A stretch of DNA of 64,000 nt, taken from positions 62,001-126,000 of the forward strand of contig CAJFTT010000042.1 in NCBI GenBank assembly GCA_904420005.1. The letters run 5' to 3'. Source of the stretch: Candidatus Tabaqchalia intestinavium. GTDB lineage: Bacteria > Bacillota > Clostridia > Oscillospirales > CAJFTT01. The notes under the pieces were generated by a model that saw only the letters and a list, made by a program, of their open reading frames with translations, was not told the origin of the DNA and did not search any database. A program made the position numbers and the translations under genes. The stretch's first letter is position 1; every line of letters begins with the position of its first letter. This document shows, piece after piece, positions 50,624 through 60,086 of the stretch.

Positions 50624-51865
50624 TTATTCTTCCTCCCAGCGTTTGATGATGATGCTCGCATTATGCCCGCCAAATCCCAGGGAATTGGACAGCGCGTATT
50701 GCACTACGGTGTTCCGGCCTTCATTGGGGACAACGTCAAGATCGCAATCCTCATCCGGTACCTGATAATGAATCGTCGCCGGAATAAATCCATCGCGCAG
50801 CGCAAGCGCTGTAAGGATCGCCTCCACCGCGCCAGCCGCGCCGAGCATATGACCTGTCATCGATTTGGTAGAGCTGACCATGAGCTTTTTCGCATGCTCG
50901 CCAAAGACCGTTTTAATGGCAGCCGTTTCACACCGGTCATTCATCGGGGTCGAGGTTCCATGCGCGTTGATGTAGCCGATCTGCTCCGGCTGCAGTCCTG
51001 CATCCTCGAGCGCCAAATGCATGCACCGCGCGCCGCCTTCGCCTTCCGGTGCCGGCGCCGTGATATGATAGGCGTCGCAATTTGTGCCATAACCGACTAT
51101 CTCGCCATAGATCTTGGCGCCGCGGGCCTTGGCATGCTCATATTCTTCGAGCACGAGAACACCCGCGCCCTCGCCCATAACAAAACCGCTGCGCTCCTTA
51201 TCAAACGGGATTGAAGCGCGCGCAGGATCGTCGGTTGTGCACAGCGCTTTCATGGAGGTAAAGCCGCCCATACCGAGCGGCGTGATGGCCGCTTCCGCGC
51301 CGCCGCACAGCATCACTTCAGCATAGCCGTCGCGGATATGCCGGAAAGCGTCGCCTGTCGCGTTGTTGCCGCCGGCGCAGGCCGTCACGACACAGCTGCA
51401 CATACCTTTGAGGCCGTACGAAATGGCAATATGTCCCGCCGCCATATTGGAAATGACCATCGGGATAAAGAAAGGCGACACACGGTCAAAGCCCTTTTCC
51501 ACCCCTTTGGTATGTTCCGCCTCCAGGGTTCCCAGACCGCCGATCCCGCTGGAAACGATGACGCCGCACCGCGTCGCGTCTTCTTTCTCCATATCGAGGC
51601 CGCTGTCTTCGAAGGCCTCCTTTGCGGCGATACAGGCCAGCTGGGTGTAGCGATCCATCTTGCGCAGCTCGCGTTTGTCGAGGTGCGCCTCCAGATCCAG
51701 GTTCTTGACTTCCCCCGCGATCTTGACTTTCTGGTCCGTTGTGTCATAATGCGTGATGGGCGCAATGCCGCATTCGCCGCGCCGCGCCGCGTCCCATGTT
51801 TCCTGCACGGTGTTACCGATGGGCGTCACTGCGCCCATGCCCGTGATGACAACGCGTCGTTTCAT
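50624..51865 (-). CDS. fabF: 3-oxoacyl-ACP synthase II FabF
   Basis: FabF condenses malonyl-ACP with acyl-ACP in chain elongation. The 413-residue thiolase-fold enzyme starts [18 protein letters not shown]. It has the nucleophile Cys in [13 protein letters not shown] (normally TACASG), the first His in [11 protein letters not shown] and the second in [12 protein letters not shown]. The Lys in SSTKSMTGH is present. It is followed by fabZ and preceded by fabG by 45 nt, with AAGGAGAATCGG upstream. Cys-His-His is the KAS II triad. Confidence 0.97.
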   Translation of the reverse strand: MKRRVVITGMGAVTPIGNTVQETWDAARRGECGIAPITHYDTTDQKVKIAGEVKNLDLEAHLDKRELRKMDRYTQLACIAAKEAFEDSGLDMEKEDATRCGVIVSSGIGGLGTLEAEHTKGVEKGFDRVSPFFIPMVISNMAAGHIAISYGLKGMCSCVVTACAGGNNATGDAFRHIRDGYAEVMLCGGAEAAITPLGMGGFTSMKALCTTDDPARASIPFDKERSGFVMGEGAGVLVLEEYEHAKARGAKIYGEIVGYGTNCDAYHITAPAPEGEGGARCMHLALEDAGLQPEQIGYINAHGTSTPMNDRCETAAIKTVFGEHAKKLMVSSTKSMTGHMLGAAGAVEAILTALALRDGFIPATIHYQVPDEDCDLDVVPNEGRNTVVQYALSNSLGFGGHNASIIIKRWEEE

Positions 51866-51910
51866 GCTCCGATTCTCCTTGTCTCCTCATAGTTTTCCGG
51901 TATCGTGTTT

Positions 51911-52654
51911 TCAGACCGCCATGCCGCCGTCCACGCAGAGCACCTGGCCGGTTACATAGCCGGCTGACTCCTGCGCAAAGAACGCCACGGCGTTCGCCAC
52001 ATCCTCCGGCGCGCCGAACGTTCCCATTGGGATGCCCGCAAGAATGCTCTCCTTCACGGCATCGCTGAGCACGCCCGTCATGTCGGTAGAGATAAAGCCC
52101 GGCGCGACGGCATTGACCGTGACGTGCCGCGTCGCGAGTTCCTTGGCCAGCGATTTTGTCATGCCGATGACGCCGGCCTTGCTGGCAGCATAATTGACCT
52201 GGCCCGCATTGCCGCGCAGGCCCACGACGCTGCTGAGATTAACAATGCGGCCGTACCGCTGCTTCATCATCAGGCGCGCCGCCTGTTTCATGCACAAAAA
52301 CGCGCCCTTGAGGTTGGTATCAAGCACTCGGTCGAAATCCTCTTCCGTCATGCGCATAATGAGCGTATCCCGTGTGACGCCCGCGTTATTGACGAGAATA
52401 TCAATCTTGCCGAAGGCCTCGAGCGCAGAATTAAACATCGCTTCGCACTCTGCCGCCTGGGACACGTCCGCCTGCACAATGATAGCGTTCGCGCCTGCTT
52501 GCCGGCACAACTGCGCCGTTTCCTCCGCCGCCGTCGCATTGCCGGCATAGTTCACGACGACATTCGCGCCCTGCCGCGCAAATTCCAGGCAGATCGCGCG
52601 GCCGATGCCGCGGCTGCCGCCGGTCACAATGGCGCTTCTTCCCTGCAGACTCAT
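51911..52654 (-). CDS. fabG: 3-oxoacyl-ACP reductase FabG
   Basis: FabG is the NADPH-dependent SDR that reduces 3-oxoacyl-ACP. The 247-residue protein has the nucleotide motif TGGSRGIGRAICLEFA, NNAGVTRD, catalytic Ser in NLSSVVGLRGN, YAASKAGVIGMTKSLA with Tyr-x3-Lys, and the C-terminal YVTGQVLCVDGGMAV ending normal for FabG. Its ATG overlaps the fabD stop by 4 nt, so translation is coupled. Confidence 0.97.
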   Translation of the reverse strand: MSLQGRSAIVTGGSRGIGRAICLEFARQGANVVVNYAGNATAAEETAQLCRQAGANAIIVQADVSQAAECEAMFNSALEAFGKIDILVNNAGVTRDTLIMRMTEEDFDRVLDTNLKGAFLCMKQAARLMMKQRYGRIVNLSSVVGLRGNAGQVNYAASKAGVIGMTKSLAKELATRHVTVNAVAPGFISTDMTGVLSDAVKESILAGIPMGTFGAPEDVANAVAFFAQESAGYVTGQVLCVDGGMAV

Positions 52655-53586
52655 TTTGTTTCTCCTTTCAGTTCCTGCACAGCGGCCTCCAGGCTCGCGA
52701 CATCCTCCACAGCAAAGGTGCGCATGGCTTTGCTCGTCTTGCGCACAAAGCCGCTGAGCACCTTTCCGGGGCCGATCTCCAGCACCGTATCGATGCCGGC
52801 CGCTTCCATATACCGCACGCTGTCTTCAAAATGCACGCTGCTTTGCACCTGCCGCTCGAGCAGCGCGGGAATCGTCTCCCCCGCCGCCATCGGCCGGCCT
52901 GTCGCATTGAAAACCACCGGGATCGTCAGCGCGCCAAACTCCACGCTGCCAAAACGGGCTGCCAACGCATCGCCCGCCGGTTTCATCAACGAAGTATGGA
53001 ACGGTCCGCTGACCTTCAACGGCACGCAGCGCCGCGCGCCGCGCGCCTGTGCCAGCACAGAAGCGCGTTCTACCGCCGCAGCGTCGCCGGAGATCACGAT
53101 CTGGCCCGGGCAATTGAGGTTCGTGATCTCGACCACTTCCCCCTGCGCCGCTTCTAAACAGACCGCACGCAGCGGTTCCCGTTCCATGCCCATGACCGCG
53201 ACCATTCCGCAGGCGCGGCCGCCGACTGCTTCCTCCATGGCCTTCCCGCGGAAAGCTGCCAGTGAAATGACATCTTTTTCCGAAAACACCCCGGCGGCAT
53301 ACAGCGCGGAATATTCCCCCAAGCTCAGCCCCGCAACCATCTCCGGCTCGATGCCGGACTCCCGCAGCAGCTTTGTCACACCGACGGCAAACGCCACCAT
53401 GCATGGCTGGGTATAGCGCGTTTGCGACAGCTTCTCCTCCGGGCCTTCAAAACACAGCCCCTTGAGATCAAACTCCACCGGTGCTTCATCCAGCACTGCA
53501 CGAAAGGCGGGATACTGTTCGTACAGATCCTTGCCCATACCGGCATGCTGACTGCCCTGTCCGGCATATACAAATGCTAGCTTCAT
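52651..53586 (-). CDS. fabD: Malonyl-CoA:ACP transacylase FabD
   Basis: FabD moves malonate from CoA to ACP. The 311-residue protein starts MKLAFVYAGQGSQHAGMGKDLYE at ATG 53586, set by GGAGGG; the track adds 11 residues. The nucleophile is Ser in AGLSLGEYSALYAAG (GxSxG), with catalytic Arg in SLAAFRGKAM and His in VSGPFHTSLM. It lies 16 nt after fabK and overlaps fabG. Confidence 0.97.
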   Translation of the reverse strand: MKLAFVYAGQGSQHAGMGKDLYEQYPAFRAVLDEAPVEFDLKGLCFEGPEEKLSQTRYTQPCMVAFAVGVTKLLRESGIEPEMVAGLSLGEYSALYAAGVFSEKDVISLAAFRGKAMEEAVGGRACGMVAVMGMEREPLRAVCLEAAQGEVVEITNLNCPGQIVISGDAAAVERASVLAQARGARRCVPLKVSGPFHTSLMKPAGDALAARFGSVEFGALTIPVVFNATGRPMAAGETIPALLERQVQSSVHFEDSVRYMEAAGIDTVLEIGPGKVLSGFVRKTSKAMRTFAVEDVASLEAAVQELKGETK

Positions 53587-53602
53587 CGTGTTCCCTCCGC
53601 CT

Positions 53603-54535
53603 TTACGCCTGTGCAGCAAGTTCCTGCAGCGTTTTCTTCATCATAGCGTCCATTTCCTCGAAAATCTGACGTACCGGCTTGATTTCATGGAGCATACCGG
53701 CCACCTGGCCCGCCATGACGGAACCTGTCTGCACATCGCCGTCAAACACCGCGCGACGCAGGCCGCCCAGCGTGAGCTTCTCCAGCTCCATTTTATCGGC
53801 GCCCGCTTTTTCCTGCTTGACATATTCACGCGCCATCTTATTTTTGAGCACGCGCACCGGCACGCCGCCGATCCGCCCCGTGACCACAGTGTCGTTGTCT
53901 CCAGCCTTGAGGACAGCCTGTTTATAATTGTCATGAATCGGGCATTCCTCACTCGCAAGCAGGCAGGTCCCCACCTGAACGCCGCACGCGCCCAGCGCAA
54001 ACGCCGCCAGAAGCTGCCGACCGTCCGCGATACCGCCCGCCGCGATGACCGGAATCTTCACCGCGTCAACCACCTGCGGCACCAGCGCCATCGTCGTCAT
54101 TTCGCCGACATGACCGCCGCTCTCCGTTCCCTCCGCGATGACCGCATCCGCGCCTGCGGATTCCATCCGCCGCGCCAGCGCGACGCCGGGAACCACCGGC
54201 ATGACCAGCGCGCCGGCTTCTTTCCACATCGGGATATATTTCGCAGGATTGCCCGCACCTGTTGTGATGACGGGAATCTTTTCCTGTGCCACCAGTTGCG
54301 CCATCTCTTCAGCGGCAGGATGCATAAGCATGATATTAACGCCAAAGGGCTTGTCCGTCAGTTCCCTGCAGCGGTGGATGTTCTCCCGCAGCATGTCCAC
54401 GGTCATGCCGCCTGCGCCCACAAGGCCGAGGCCGCCCGCATTGGACACCGCCGCCGCGAATTCTCCCGTGGCGATGTTCGCCATCCCCCCCTGAATGAAG
54501 GGAAATTCAATCGACAAAAGTTCATTCAATCTCAT
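53603..54535 (-). CDS. fabK: Enoyl-ACP reductase II FabK
   Basis: FabK is the FMN-dependent NADH enoyl-ACP reductase, unrelated to FabI and naturally insensitive to triclosan. The 310-residue TIM-barrel protein shows LLSIEFPFIQGGMANIATGEFAAAVSNAGGLG, GVNIMLMHPAAEE, VITTGAGNP, AEGTESGGHVGEMTTMALVPQVV, and IPVIAAGGIADGRQLLAAFALGACGVQVGT, the usual FMN-phosphate motif. It is the only enoyl reductase in the operon. It lies between fabH and fabD. Confidence 0.96.
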   Translation of the reverse strand: MRLNELLSIEFPFIQGGMANIATGEFAAAVSNAGGLGLVGAGGMTVDMLRENIHRCRELTDKPFGVNIMLMHPAAEEMAQLVAQEKIPVITTGAGNPAKYIPMWKEAGALVMPVVPGVALARRMESAGADAVIAEGTESGGHVGEMTTMALVPQVVDAVKIPVIAAGGIADGRQLLAAFALGACGVQVGTCLLASEECPIHDNYKQAVLKAGDNDTVVTGRIGGVPVRVLKNKMAREYVKQEKAGADKMELEKLTLGGLRRAVFDGDVQTGSVMAGQVAGMLHEIKPVRQIFEEMDAMMKKTLQELAAQA

Positions 54536-54586
54536 GAAAAACCAACCTTTCTTTGCGTTAAGCGTCCGCCGCTGCTTTTCTTGGGC

Positions 54587-55522
54587 TCAGACCTCCATCA
54601 GCACACCGCCCCAGGTGAAGCCGCCGCCGAACCCGACGCAGATGATCTTCATTCCCGGCTGCAGCAAGCCGTCGCAGTACATTTCGTCCAGCGCAATGGG
54701 GATGCTTGCAGAGGATGTGTTACCGTACTTCGCCAGATTCATATAAAATTTTTCCATCGGGACGCCAAGCTTATGCACCACGTGCCGGATAATGCGCTCA
54801 TTGGCCTGATGGCACACGACGTAATCAATCTGCTCGAGCGTCAGACCTGATTGCGAGAGCAGCGCGTCGATGCAGCGCGGAATCCGATCCACGGCAAAGC
54901 GAAACACATCGCCGCCAGCCATATGCAAAAATGGGCGCGGGTTGCCGATTCCCGGGCAATACAGCACCTCATCGTTGCCCTGTGCGCCCATCACGCTGTA
55001 ATACGGCCGGTCGTCAAGCTCCACCACTGCCGCGCCGGCGCCGTCGCCAAACAGCACGCAAGTGCTGCGGTCCTCAAAATCCACCACGCGGGAAAGCAGT
55101 TCGCTGCCGACCACCAGCGCATAGCGCTTCTCTCCCTGCAGCAGGAGACCGCGCGCAACCTGCAGACCATAAAGGAATCCAGAACAGGCAGCGTTGATGT
55201 CCAGAGACGGCATATCCTGCGGCAGCGCCAGCTTTTTCTGCAACATGCAGGCAACCGAAGGGGTTCCATAGTCGGAAGTGAAGGTGGAGACCACACAAGC
55301 TCCCAGCGCTTCCTTCTCGATCCCCGCGCGTTCCAGCGCTTGCGCTGCCGCTTCGGAAGCCAGCTGTACATTGGTCTCTCCCTGGCAGAGCCGACGCTCC
55401 CGGATCCCCGTACGGGAGACGATCCATTCGTCGCTGGTGTCCACCATGTGGCTCATCTGCTCATTGGTGACCACCGTCGCCGGAAGACTTCTCCCTGTAG
55501 CAACAATATGCAAACCGTTCAT
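54587..55522 (-). CDS. fabH: 3-oxoacyl-ACP synthase III FabH
   Basis: FabH starts fatty acid synthesis by condensing an acyl-CoA primer with malonyl-ACP. The 311-residue enzyme has VDTSDEWIVSRTGIRERR, nucleophile Cys in DINAACSGFLYGLQ, GDGAGAAVVEL, the His of VVCHQANERII and Asn in KYGNTSSASIPIAL. ATG 55522 is preferred to the TTG at 55534 because the AAAGG ribosome binding site lies too close to the TTG. The primer (acetyl or branched) is not readable from the sequence. Confidence 0.96.
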   Translation of the reverse strand: MNGLHIVATGRSLPATVVTNEQMSHMVDTSDEWIVSRTGIRERRLCQGETNVQLASEAAAQALERAGIEKEALGACVVSTFTSDYGTPSVACMLQKKLALPQDMPSLDINAACSGFLYGLQVARGLLLQGEKRYALVVGSELLSRVVDFEDRSTCVLFGDGAGAAVVELDDRPYYSVMGAQGNDEVLYCPGIGNPRPFLHMAGGDVFRFAVDRIPRCIDALLSQSGLTLEQIDYVVCHQANERIIRHVVHKLGVPMEKFYMNLAKYGNTSSASIPIALDEMYCDGLLQPGMKIICVGFGGGFTWGGVLMEV

Positions 55523-55579
55523 CGTTTCAGTCAAACCTTTCTTTCATCCTTTTTACGGAACTGCGCTGCCTGCGTCTAT

Positions 55580-56539
55580 TCAGAATCCTTCCTTCGGCAG
55601 CATTTGGAACGCCGAACCCATCGTGCGGAATTTCCGGTACCGATGCGCCGCCAACGCCGCGCCATTTTGCCGCCGCAAATGCGTCAAAGCAGCGTCCAGC
55701 GCAGTGTCCAGCGCCTGATATACTGCAGAGGGATTGCGATGCGCGCCGCCAAGCGGCTCAGGAATAATTTCATCCACTACGCCGTATTGCTTCAGATCCT
55801 GCGCTGTGAGCTTCATCAAATCGCATGCTTCATTGCTGCGCGAAGCATCCTTCCACAGGATCGAAGCGAACCCCTCCGGCGAAAGAATCGAATATACGGC
55901 GTTTTCCAGCATCATCACCGTATTGGCCACACCGATGGCCAACGCACCGCCGCTGTTACCTTCTCCTGTCACCACAGAGATGACCGGCACCTTGAGCGCG
56001 CTCATCTCCGCAAGGTTGCGCGCGATCGCTTCTCCCTGCCCGTGCGCTTCGGCTTCCAGGCCGGGATATGCGCCGGGCGTATCGATGAAAGTAATCACCG
56101 GCCGATCGAATTTCTCCGCCTGCCGCATCACTCGCAGGGCCTTCCGATAGCCCTCCGGACCCGGCATACCGAAATTATAGCGCAGATTCTCTTCCAGACT
56201 GGTTCCCTTGCGGTGACCGATTACCGTCACCGGCTGACCGTGGAACCGTGCGATGCCGCAAAGAATGCTGGCGTCCTCTTTGCCCTGCCGGTCTCCCCGC
56301 AGTTCAAAGAAATCCTCGAACAGCGCATCGATGAAATTTTTGGTCCCCGGCCGTCCCGCATGGCGCGCAAGGTACACCCGATCGGCCGGCGTGAGATGAC
56401 GACACTCCTTGAGCAGCTCACGAATATCCCGACGCAGCTGATTGCGCCGAAATTCCGTCACGGCCTCTTGCGGCTCGCCATCCAGCTCGCGCAGCTGGGC
56501 TTCCAGCTCGCTGATCTTGGCTTCGATCTCCTTCAGCAT
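55580..56539 (-). CDS. accA: Acetyl-CoA carboxylase carboxyltransferase subunit alpha
   Basis: AccA with AccD transfers the carboxyl group from biotin to acetyl-CoA. The 319-residue crotonase-fold protein starts [21 protein letters not shown], and has [58 protein letters not shown] and [29 protein letters not shown], all family signatures. Its start overlaps the accD stop by 7 nt. Confidence 0.97.
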   Translation of the reverse strand: MLKEIEAKISELEAQLRELDGEPQEAVTEFRRNQLRRDIRELLKECRHLTPADRVYLARHAGRPGTKNFIDALFEDFFELRGDRQGKEDASILCGIARFHGQPVTVIGHRKGTSLEENLRYNFGMPGPEGYRKALRVMRQAEKFDRPVITFIDTPGAYPGLEAEAHGQGEAIARNLAEMSALKVPVISVVTGEGNSGGALAIGVANTVMMLENAVYSILSPEGFASILWKDASRSNEACDLMKLTAQDLKQYGVVDEIIPEPLGGAHRNPSAVYQALDTALDAALTHLRRQNGAALAAHRYRKFRTMGSAFQMLPKEGF

Positions 56540-57462
56540 CCTGTTTTCCCCTTTTTATCATGCATCCGCAGCAACAATGCCAGCGTGGCGCGCATGTCCT
56601 TTCGTTCCACGATCTGGTCAATAAACCCGTGCTCCAGCAGATATTCCGACCGCTGGAAGCCTTCCGGGAGCTTTTGCCCGATCGTTTGCTCAATCACGCG
56701 GGGGCCGGCAAACCCGATCAGCGCGCCCGGCTCCGCGAGGGTAATATCGCCTAGGCTGGCAAAGCTCGCAGTGACCCCGCCTGTCGTGGGATGCGTGAAA
56801 TAGGAGATAAACAGCCCACCCTTGCGATCAAACTGCTGCAGCGCGGCGCTGGTTTTGGCCATCTGCATCAAGGAGTAAATCCCTTCCTGCATTCTCGCGC
56901 CGCCGCTCGCGCTGAAAATAATAAGCGGCAGGCGCATCTTTTGGGCGTATTCGATCGCGCGGGTTATTTTTTCCCCTACGGCCGCGCCCATGCTGCCCAT
57001 GAGGAATCGACTGTCCAATACCGCCACAACCGCTTTTTCCCCTTCGATCTCCCCTTCGCAGGTCACGACTGCTTCCGCCAATCCTGTTTTCTTCCGCTGC
57101 GCCGCCAATTTGTCGGCATAGCCGGGAAAAGCAAGCGGGTCGGAAGAAGCCATTCTGCGATCAAGCTCGCTGAATGTTCCATGATCCAGGATAAGGCTCA
57201 GACGATAATAAGCCGAAATGGGATGATGATACCCACAGGCAGGACAAACACATAAATTCTCGGCGAAACTTGTGCGAGTGAAATCCTTGCCGCAGGAAGG
57301 ACAGCGGACAAATACGCTGGCGTTCTCTCCGCTTTTGTCCTTTTTCACTGCATCCGCTTCCGCTTGCGGCTGCGGTTTCGGCGTTTTCCGACCGCGCAGC
57401 GCCTGCAGCGCCAGAAATTTCTCTTTCCGCTTCAAAAACAGATCGATGACAATCACCCCCAT
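56533..57462 (-). CDS. accD: Acetyl-CoA carboxylase carboxyltransferase subunit beta
   Basis: AccD binds acetyl-CoA and partners AccA. The 309-residue protein has a C4 zinc finger (CPSCGKDF and [11 protein letters not shown]) near residues 54-78 and the crotonase core with [44 protein letters not shown] and [12 protein letters not shown]. The first 45 residues form a Lys-, Gln- and Ala-rich extension of uncertain use; the true start could be one of the downstream codons. It begins 27 nt after accC. Confidence 0.95.
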   Translation of the reverse strand: MGVIVIDLFLKRKEKFLALQALRGRKTPKPQPQAEADAVKKDKSGENASVFVRCPSCGKDFTRTSFAENLCVCPACGYHHPISAYYRLSLILDHGTFSELDRRMASSDPLAFPGYADKLAAQRKKTGLAEAVVTCEGEIEGEKAVVAVLDSRFLMGSMGAAVGEKITRAIEYAQKMRLPLIIFSASGGARMQEGIYSLMQMAKTSAALQQFDRKGGLFISYFTHPTTGGVTASFASLGDITLAEPGALIGFAGPRVIEQTIGQKLPEGFQRSEYLLEHGFIDQIVERKDMRATLALLLRMHDKKGKTGC

Positions 57463-57489
57463 ATCGTTCGACGCAACCCCCTAGGCGGT

Positions 57490-58884
57490 TTACGCCTGAG
57501 GATCTGCTGACCAACGCTCGCTCTCTTGGTCGAGCTGAAGCAGACTTTCCAGATTGCGTTCGATGAAGCTTGTGTCATAGGTTCCCTTGATAAAGTCCGG
57601 ATGATACAAGATCAAATGTGCGAAATCGGCATTGGTCTGCACACCGTCAATAACCATCTCTTCCAGCGCACGGCGCATCCGCCGGATCGCCTCCAACCGG
57701 CTGGGCGCATGTACAATAACTTTGGCCATCATCGAGTCGTAAAACGGACTCGTTTTGTATCCAGTATACAGCGCGGTATCCACCCGCACGCCACATCCGC
57801 CCGGCAGATGCAGAAACTGCACCGTGCCAGGACTGGGACGGAACCCATGCGCTGGATCCTCTGCGTTGATGCGGCATTCGATGGCGTGGCCGCGGATCTG
57901 CACGTCCTCCTGCCGGATCAGCAGCGGCAATCCTGCGGCGATGCGGATCTGTTCCCGGATCAGATCCACTCCCGTGATCATTTCCGTCACAGGGTGCTCG
58001 ACCTGAATGCGGGTATTCATCTCAATGAAATAGAACCCGCCGTCCTTATCCATGACAAATTCCACCGTGCCGGCGCTGGTATAACCGGCCGCGCGCGCCG
58101 CCGCGACAGCCGCCGCGCCCATCTGCTCCCGCAGCGCAGGCGTGAGCGCTTTGGACGGCGCTTCTTCGATGAGCTTTTGATTTTTGCGCTGGATGGAGCA
58201 GTCGCGCTCCCCCAGATGGATGATATTCCCCTGGGAATCCCCCAGAATTTGGAATTCAATATGGCGGGGATTAACAATGAGCTTTTCCAGGTACATTTCC
58301 CCATTGCCGAAGCAGGAGATCGCCTCCGCCTGCGCGCTGGAAAACGCCGAAGCCAGCTCTGTCACATCATAGGCTTTCCGAATGCCGCGGCCTCCCCCGC
58401 CGGCCGAAGCCTTGACCAGGACGGGATAGCCGATCTTCTCCGCGATCTGCGCCGCATGCTCCGCGCTCTCGACACGGCCGTCCGACCCGGGGACAACCGG
58501 GACGCCGCTGCGCTGCATGAGCCGCCGCGCCGCCTCTTTGTTGCCCATCTGTTCCATCACTGCAGCGGACGGACCGATGAAACAAATGCCGCATTCCTCA
58601 CACAGCCTTGCAAATTCGCTGTTTTCCGACAGGAAACCAAAACCGGGATGCACCGCATCGCATTGATATTTCATCGCAGCGGCAAGAATATTTTTCATGT
58701 TCAGATAGCTGTCCGCCGCTTTGGCCGGCCCGATGCAGACCGCATATGTCGCCAGTTTGACGTGCAGCGCGCTGCGATCCTCCGTGGAGTAAACTGCGAC
58801 CGTTTCAATCTCCATTTCACGGCAGCAGCGAATAATGCGCAAGGCGATCTCCCCGCGATTGGCTACCAGGATCCGTTTGAACAT
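57490..58884 (-). CDS. accC: Biotin carboxylase AccC
   Basis: AccC carboxylates the biotin on AccB using ATP and bicarbonate. The 464-residue ATP-grasp protein has FKRILVANRGEIALRIIRCC, HPGFGFLSENSEFARLC, KASAGGGGRGIRKA, CSIQRKNQKLIEEAPS and the active site FIEMNTRIQVEHPVTEMITGVDL. Length is typical. Its start overlaps the accB stop by one base (TGATG). Confidence 0.97.
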   Translation of the reverse strand: MFKRILVANRGEIALRIIRCCREMEIETVAVYSTEDRSALHVKLATYAVCIGPAKAADSYLNMKNILAAAMKYQCDAVHPGFGFLSENSEFARLCEECGICFIGPSAAVMEQMGNKEAARRLMQRSGVPVVPGSDGRVESAEHAAQIAEKIGYPVLVKASAGGGGRGIRKAYDVTELASAFSSAQAEAISCFGNGEMYLEKLIVNPRHIEFQILGDSQGNIIHLGERDCSIQRKNQKLIEEAPSKALTPALREQMGAAAVAAARAAGYTSAGTVEFVMDKDGGFYFIEMNTRIQVEHPVTEMITGVDLIREQIRIAAGLPLLIRQEDVQIRGHAIECRINAEDPAHGFRPSPGTVQFLHLPGGCGVRVDTALYTGYKTSPFYDSMMAKVIVHAPSRLEAIRRMRRALEEMVIDGVQTNADFAHLILYHPDFIKGTYDTSFIERNLESLLQLDQESERWSADPQA

Positions 58885-59339
58885 CAGGCAAGCTCCTTCA
58901 TACGGAACAACGGCGCGTCATATTCCACAACGCTCTCGTTCTCCACCAGAATCTCCTCAATCACGCCGTCTGCCGGCGCGGGAATTTCGTTGATCATTTT
59001 CATCGCCTCGATCAGGCAGATCGTATCGCCTTTTTTGACCCGGCTGCCCACCTCAACGAAAGGCGGCGCATCAGGGGACGGCGCGCGATAAAAAGTGCCT
59101 ACGAGCGGCGCTTTGACCAGCGTTCCCTCCTGCATCGCAGGGGCCGCAGCCGTTTCCGCAGCGGCAGGAGCGGTCGCCGCCGATACCGGCGCGGGAATCC
59201 CCTGCGGCACAAATACCGGCGCTGCCGGAGCCGCTTTCTTCATTGAGACGCGCGCGCCGCTCTCCTCCTGTACCTCCAACTCCGCAAGGGAGGAAGCCTC
59301 AAATTTCTCCATCAAATCATAGATTTCCTGTAAGTTCAT
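58884..59339 (-). CDS. accB: Biotin carboxyl carrier protein AccB
   Basis: AccB carries the biotin of acetyl-CoA carboxylase. The 151-residue protein has an N-terminal helix region (LQEIYDLMEKFEASSLAELEV), an Ala- and Pro-rich linker, and the C-terminal biotinyl domain with the attachment site IEAMKMINEI (Lys is biotinylated) and VKAPLVGTFYRAPSPDAPPFV. It is the second gene of the operon, 70 nt after acpP. Confidence 0.96.
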   Translation of the reverse strand: MNLQEIYDLMEKFEASSLAELEVQEESGARVSMKKAAPAAPVFVPQGIPAPVSAATAPAAAETAAAPAMQEGTLVKAPLVGTFYRAPSPDAPPFVEVGSRVKKGDTICLIEAMKMINEIPAPADGVIEEILVENESVVEYDAPLFRMKELA

Positions 59340-59409
59340 GACGTACCTCTCTCCACAAAATACTAAAAAAGAAAAAATGGCCGTCCTGCAAAGAGCACGG
59401 CCAAATTTC

Positions 59410-59643
59410 TCACTGCGCGCTGTGACTGTCGAGATAAGCCACGATGTCAGAAACCTTCTTCATTTCGGCGAGCTCTTCATCCGGGATGGAAACGCCAAAC
59501 GCATCTTCCAGCGCCATGTTGAGTTCCACCGCATCGAGGGAATCCGCGCCCAGATCATCCGTCAGGCTCGCATCCATGGTGACCTCGTCCTTATCGCAGC
59601 TCAAGGTTTCTACGATAATGTCTCTCACTTTTTCAAATGTCAT
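59410..59643 (-). CDS. acpP: Acyl carrier protein
   Basis: AcpP holds growing acyl chains on a 4'-phosphopantetheine arm. The 77-residue acidic protein starts MTFEKVRDIIVETLSCDKDEV at ATG 59643 after AAAGGAGATG; the track's upstream start is spurious. The attachment Ser is in LGADSLDAVELNMALED. It is the first gene of the operon, so all FAS genes downstream depend on its promoter unless internal promoters exist. Confidence 0.97.
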   Translation of the reverse strand: MTFEKVRDIIVETLSCDKDEVTMDASLTDDLGADSLDAVELNMALEDAFGVSIPDEELAEMKKVSDIVAYLDSHSAQ

Positions 59644-59746
59644 AGTTGCATCTCCTTTTAAGCCGCACAATCGCGGCAATTTTAACATCCAGTTTCGGCT
59701 CGGCTCCTCCTTGGAACAGCCTTTTTCCAGCCGAGAAATTACTTAA

Positions 59747-59768
59747 AATTATTTAAATAAAAATAATT
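59747..59768. promoter_or_regulatory. Candidate operator at the acpP transcription start
   Basis: AATTATTT and AAATAATT form an 8-bp inverted repeat with a 6-bp spacer, placed at about +1 to +22 of the predicted acpP transcript. MarR-type repressors bind such AT-rich dyads, and the operon ends with a marR-like gene. Confidence 0.45.
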
Positions 59769-59775
59769 CAATGTT

Positions 59776-59803
59776 ATTCTAGCAGACTTTCCCGAAATGT
59801 CAA
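59776..59803 (-). promoter_or_regulatory. Predicted promoter of the acpP-fab operon
   Basis: On the minus strand, TTGACA (59803-59798) and TAGAAT (59781-59776) are 16 bp apart, with TGC before the -10. The expected start is near 59769, about 126 nt before acpP. Confidence 0.7.
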
Positions 59804-60086
59804 GTATTTATTCGTCAAAAGAACCGGGAAAATTTCGCGTTTTGCTTCGCAATCTCCTGTTTTTTGCAGAATACAGGCGGTTCTTGTCAAAGTGCGGCCG
59901 ATTCACGTTGCCTTTCTTGCCTTCAATCTGCGATCTCAAGCGGTGAAAAGCACCGAATATTCACGACACGGCTAACGCAGACCGCCAACAATACTTTTCT
60001 TCCTTTATATGCGCTTATATACGCTTCCCAAGCCATGGCAATCGCAGCCGGTGCGCGTTGGCAGCATGTAAGAGAATGCAAGGCGA
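59804..60086. other. Intergenic region between the fab operon promoter and pdxK-like gene
   Basis: No gene, terminator or known RNA is recognised in this 283-nt stretch. The + ORF from 59864 (103 residues) is low-complexity in composition, lacks a ribosome binding site and overlaps the convergent kinase gene, so it is not accepted. Confidence 0.4.

Noticed and set aside
54851-56803. 650-residue + strand ORF opposite fabH and accA
   Set aside because: It is a shadow of two well-recognised genes, with His/Arg/Ala-biased composition and no domain. The same applies to long shadow ORFs at 5038-6519, 6898-8040, 12338-13756, 20848-22416, 45288-46703, 57526-59091 and 62022-63659.
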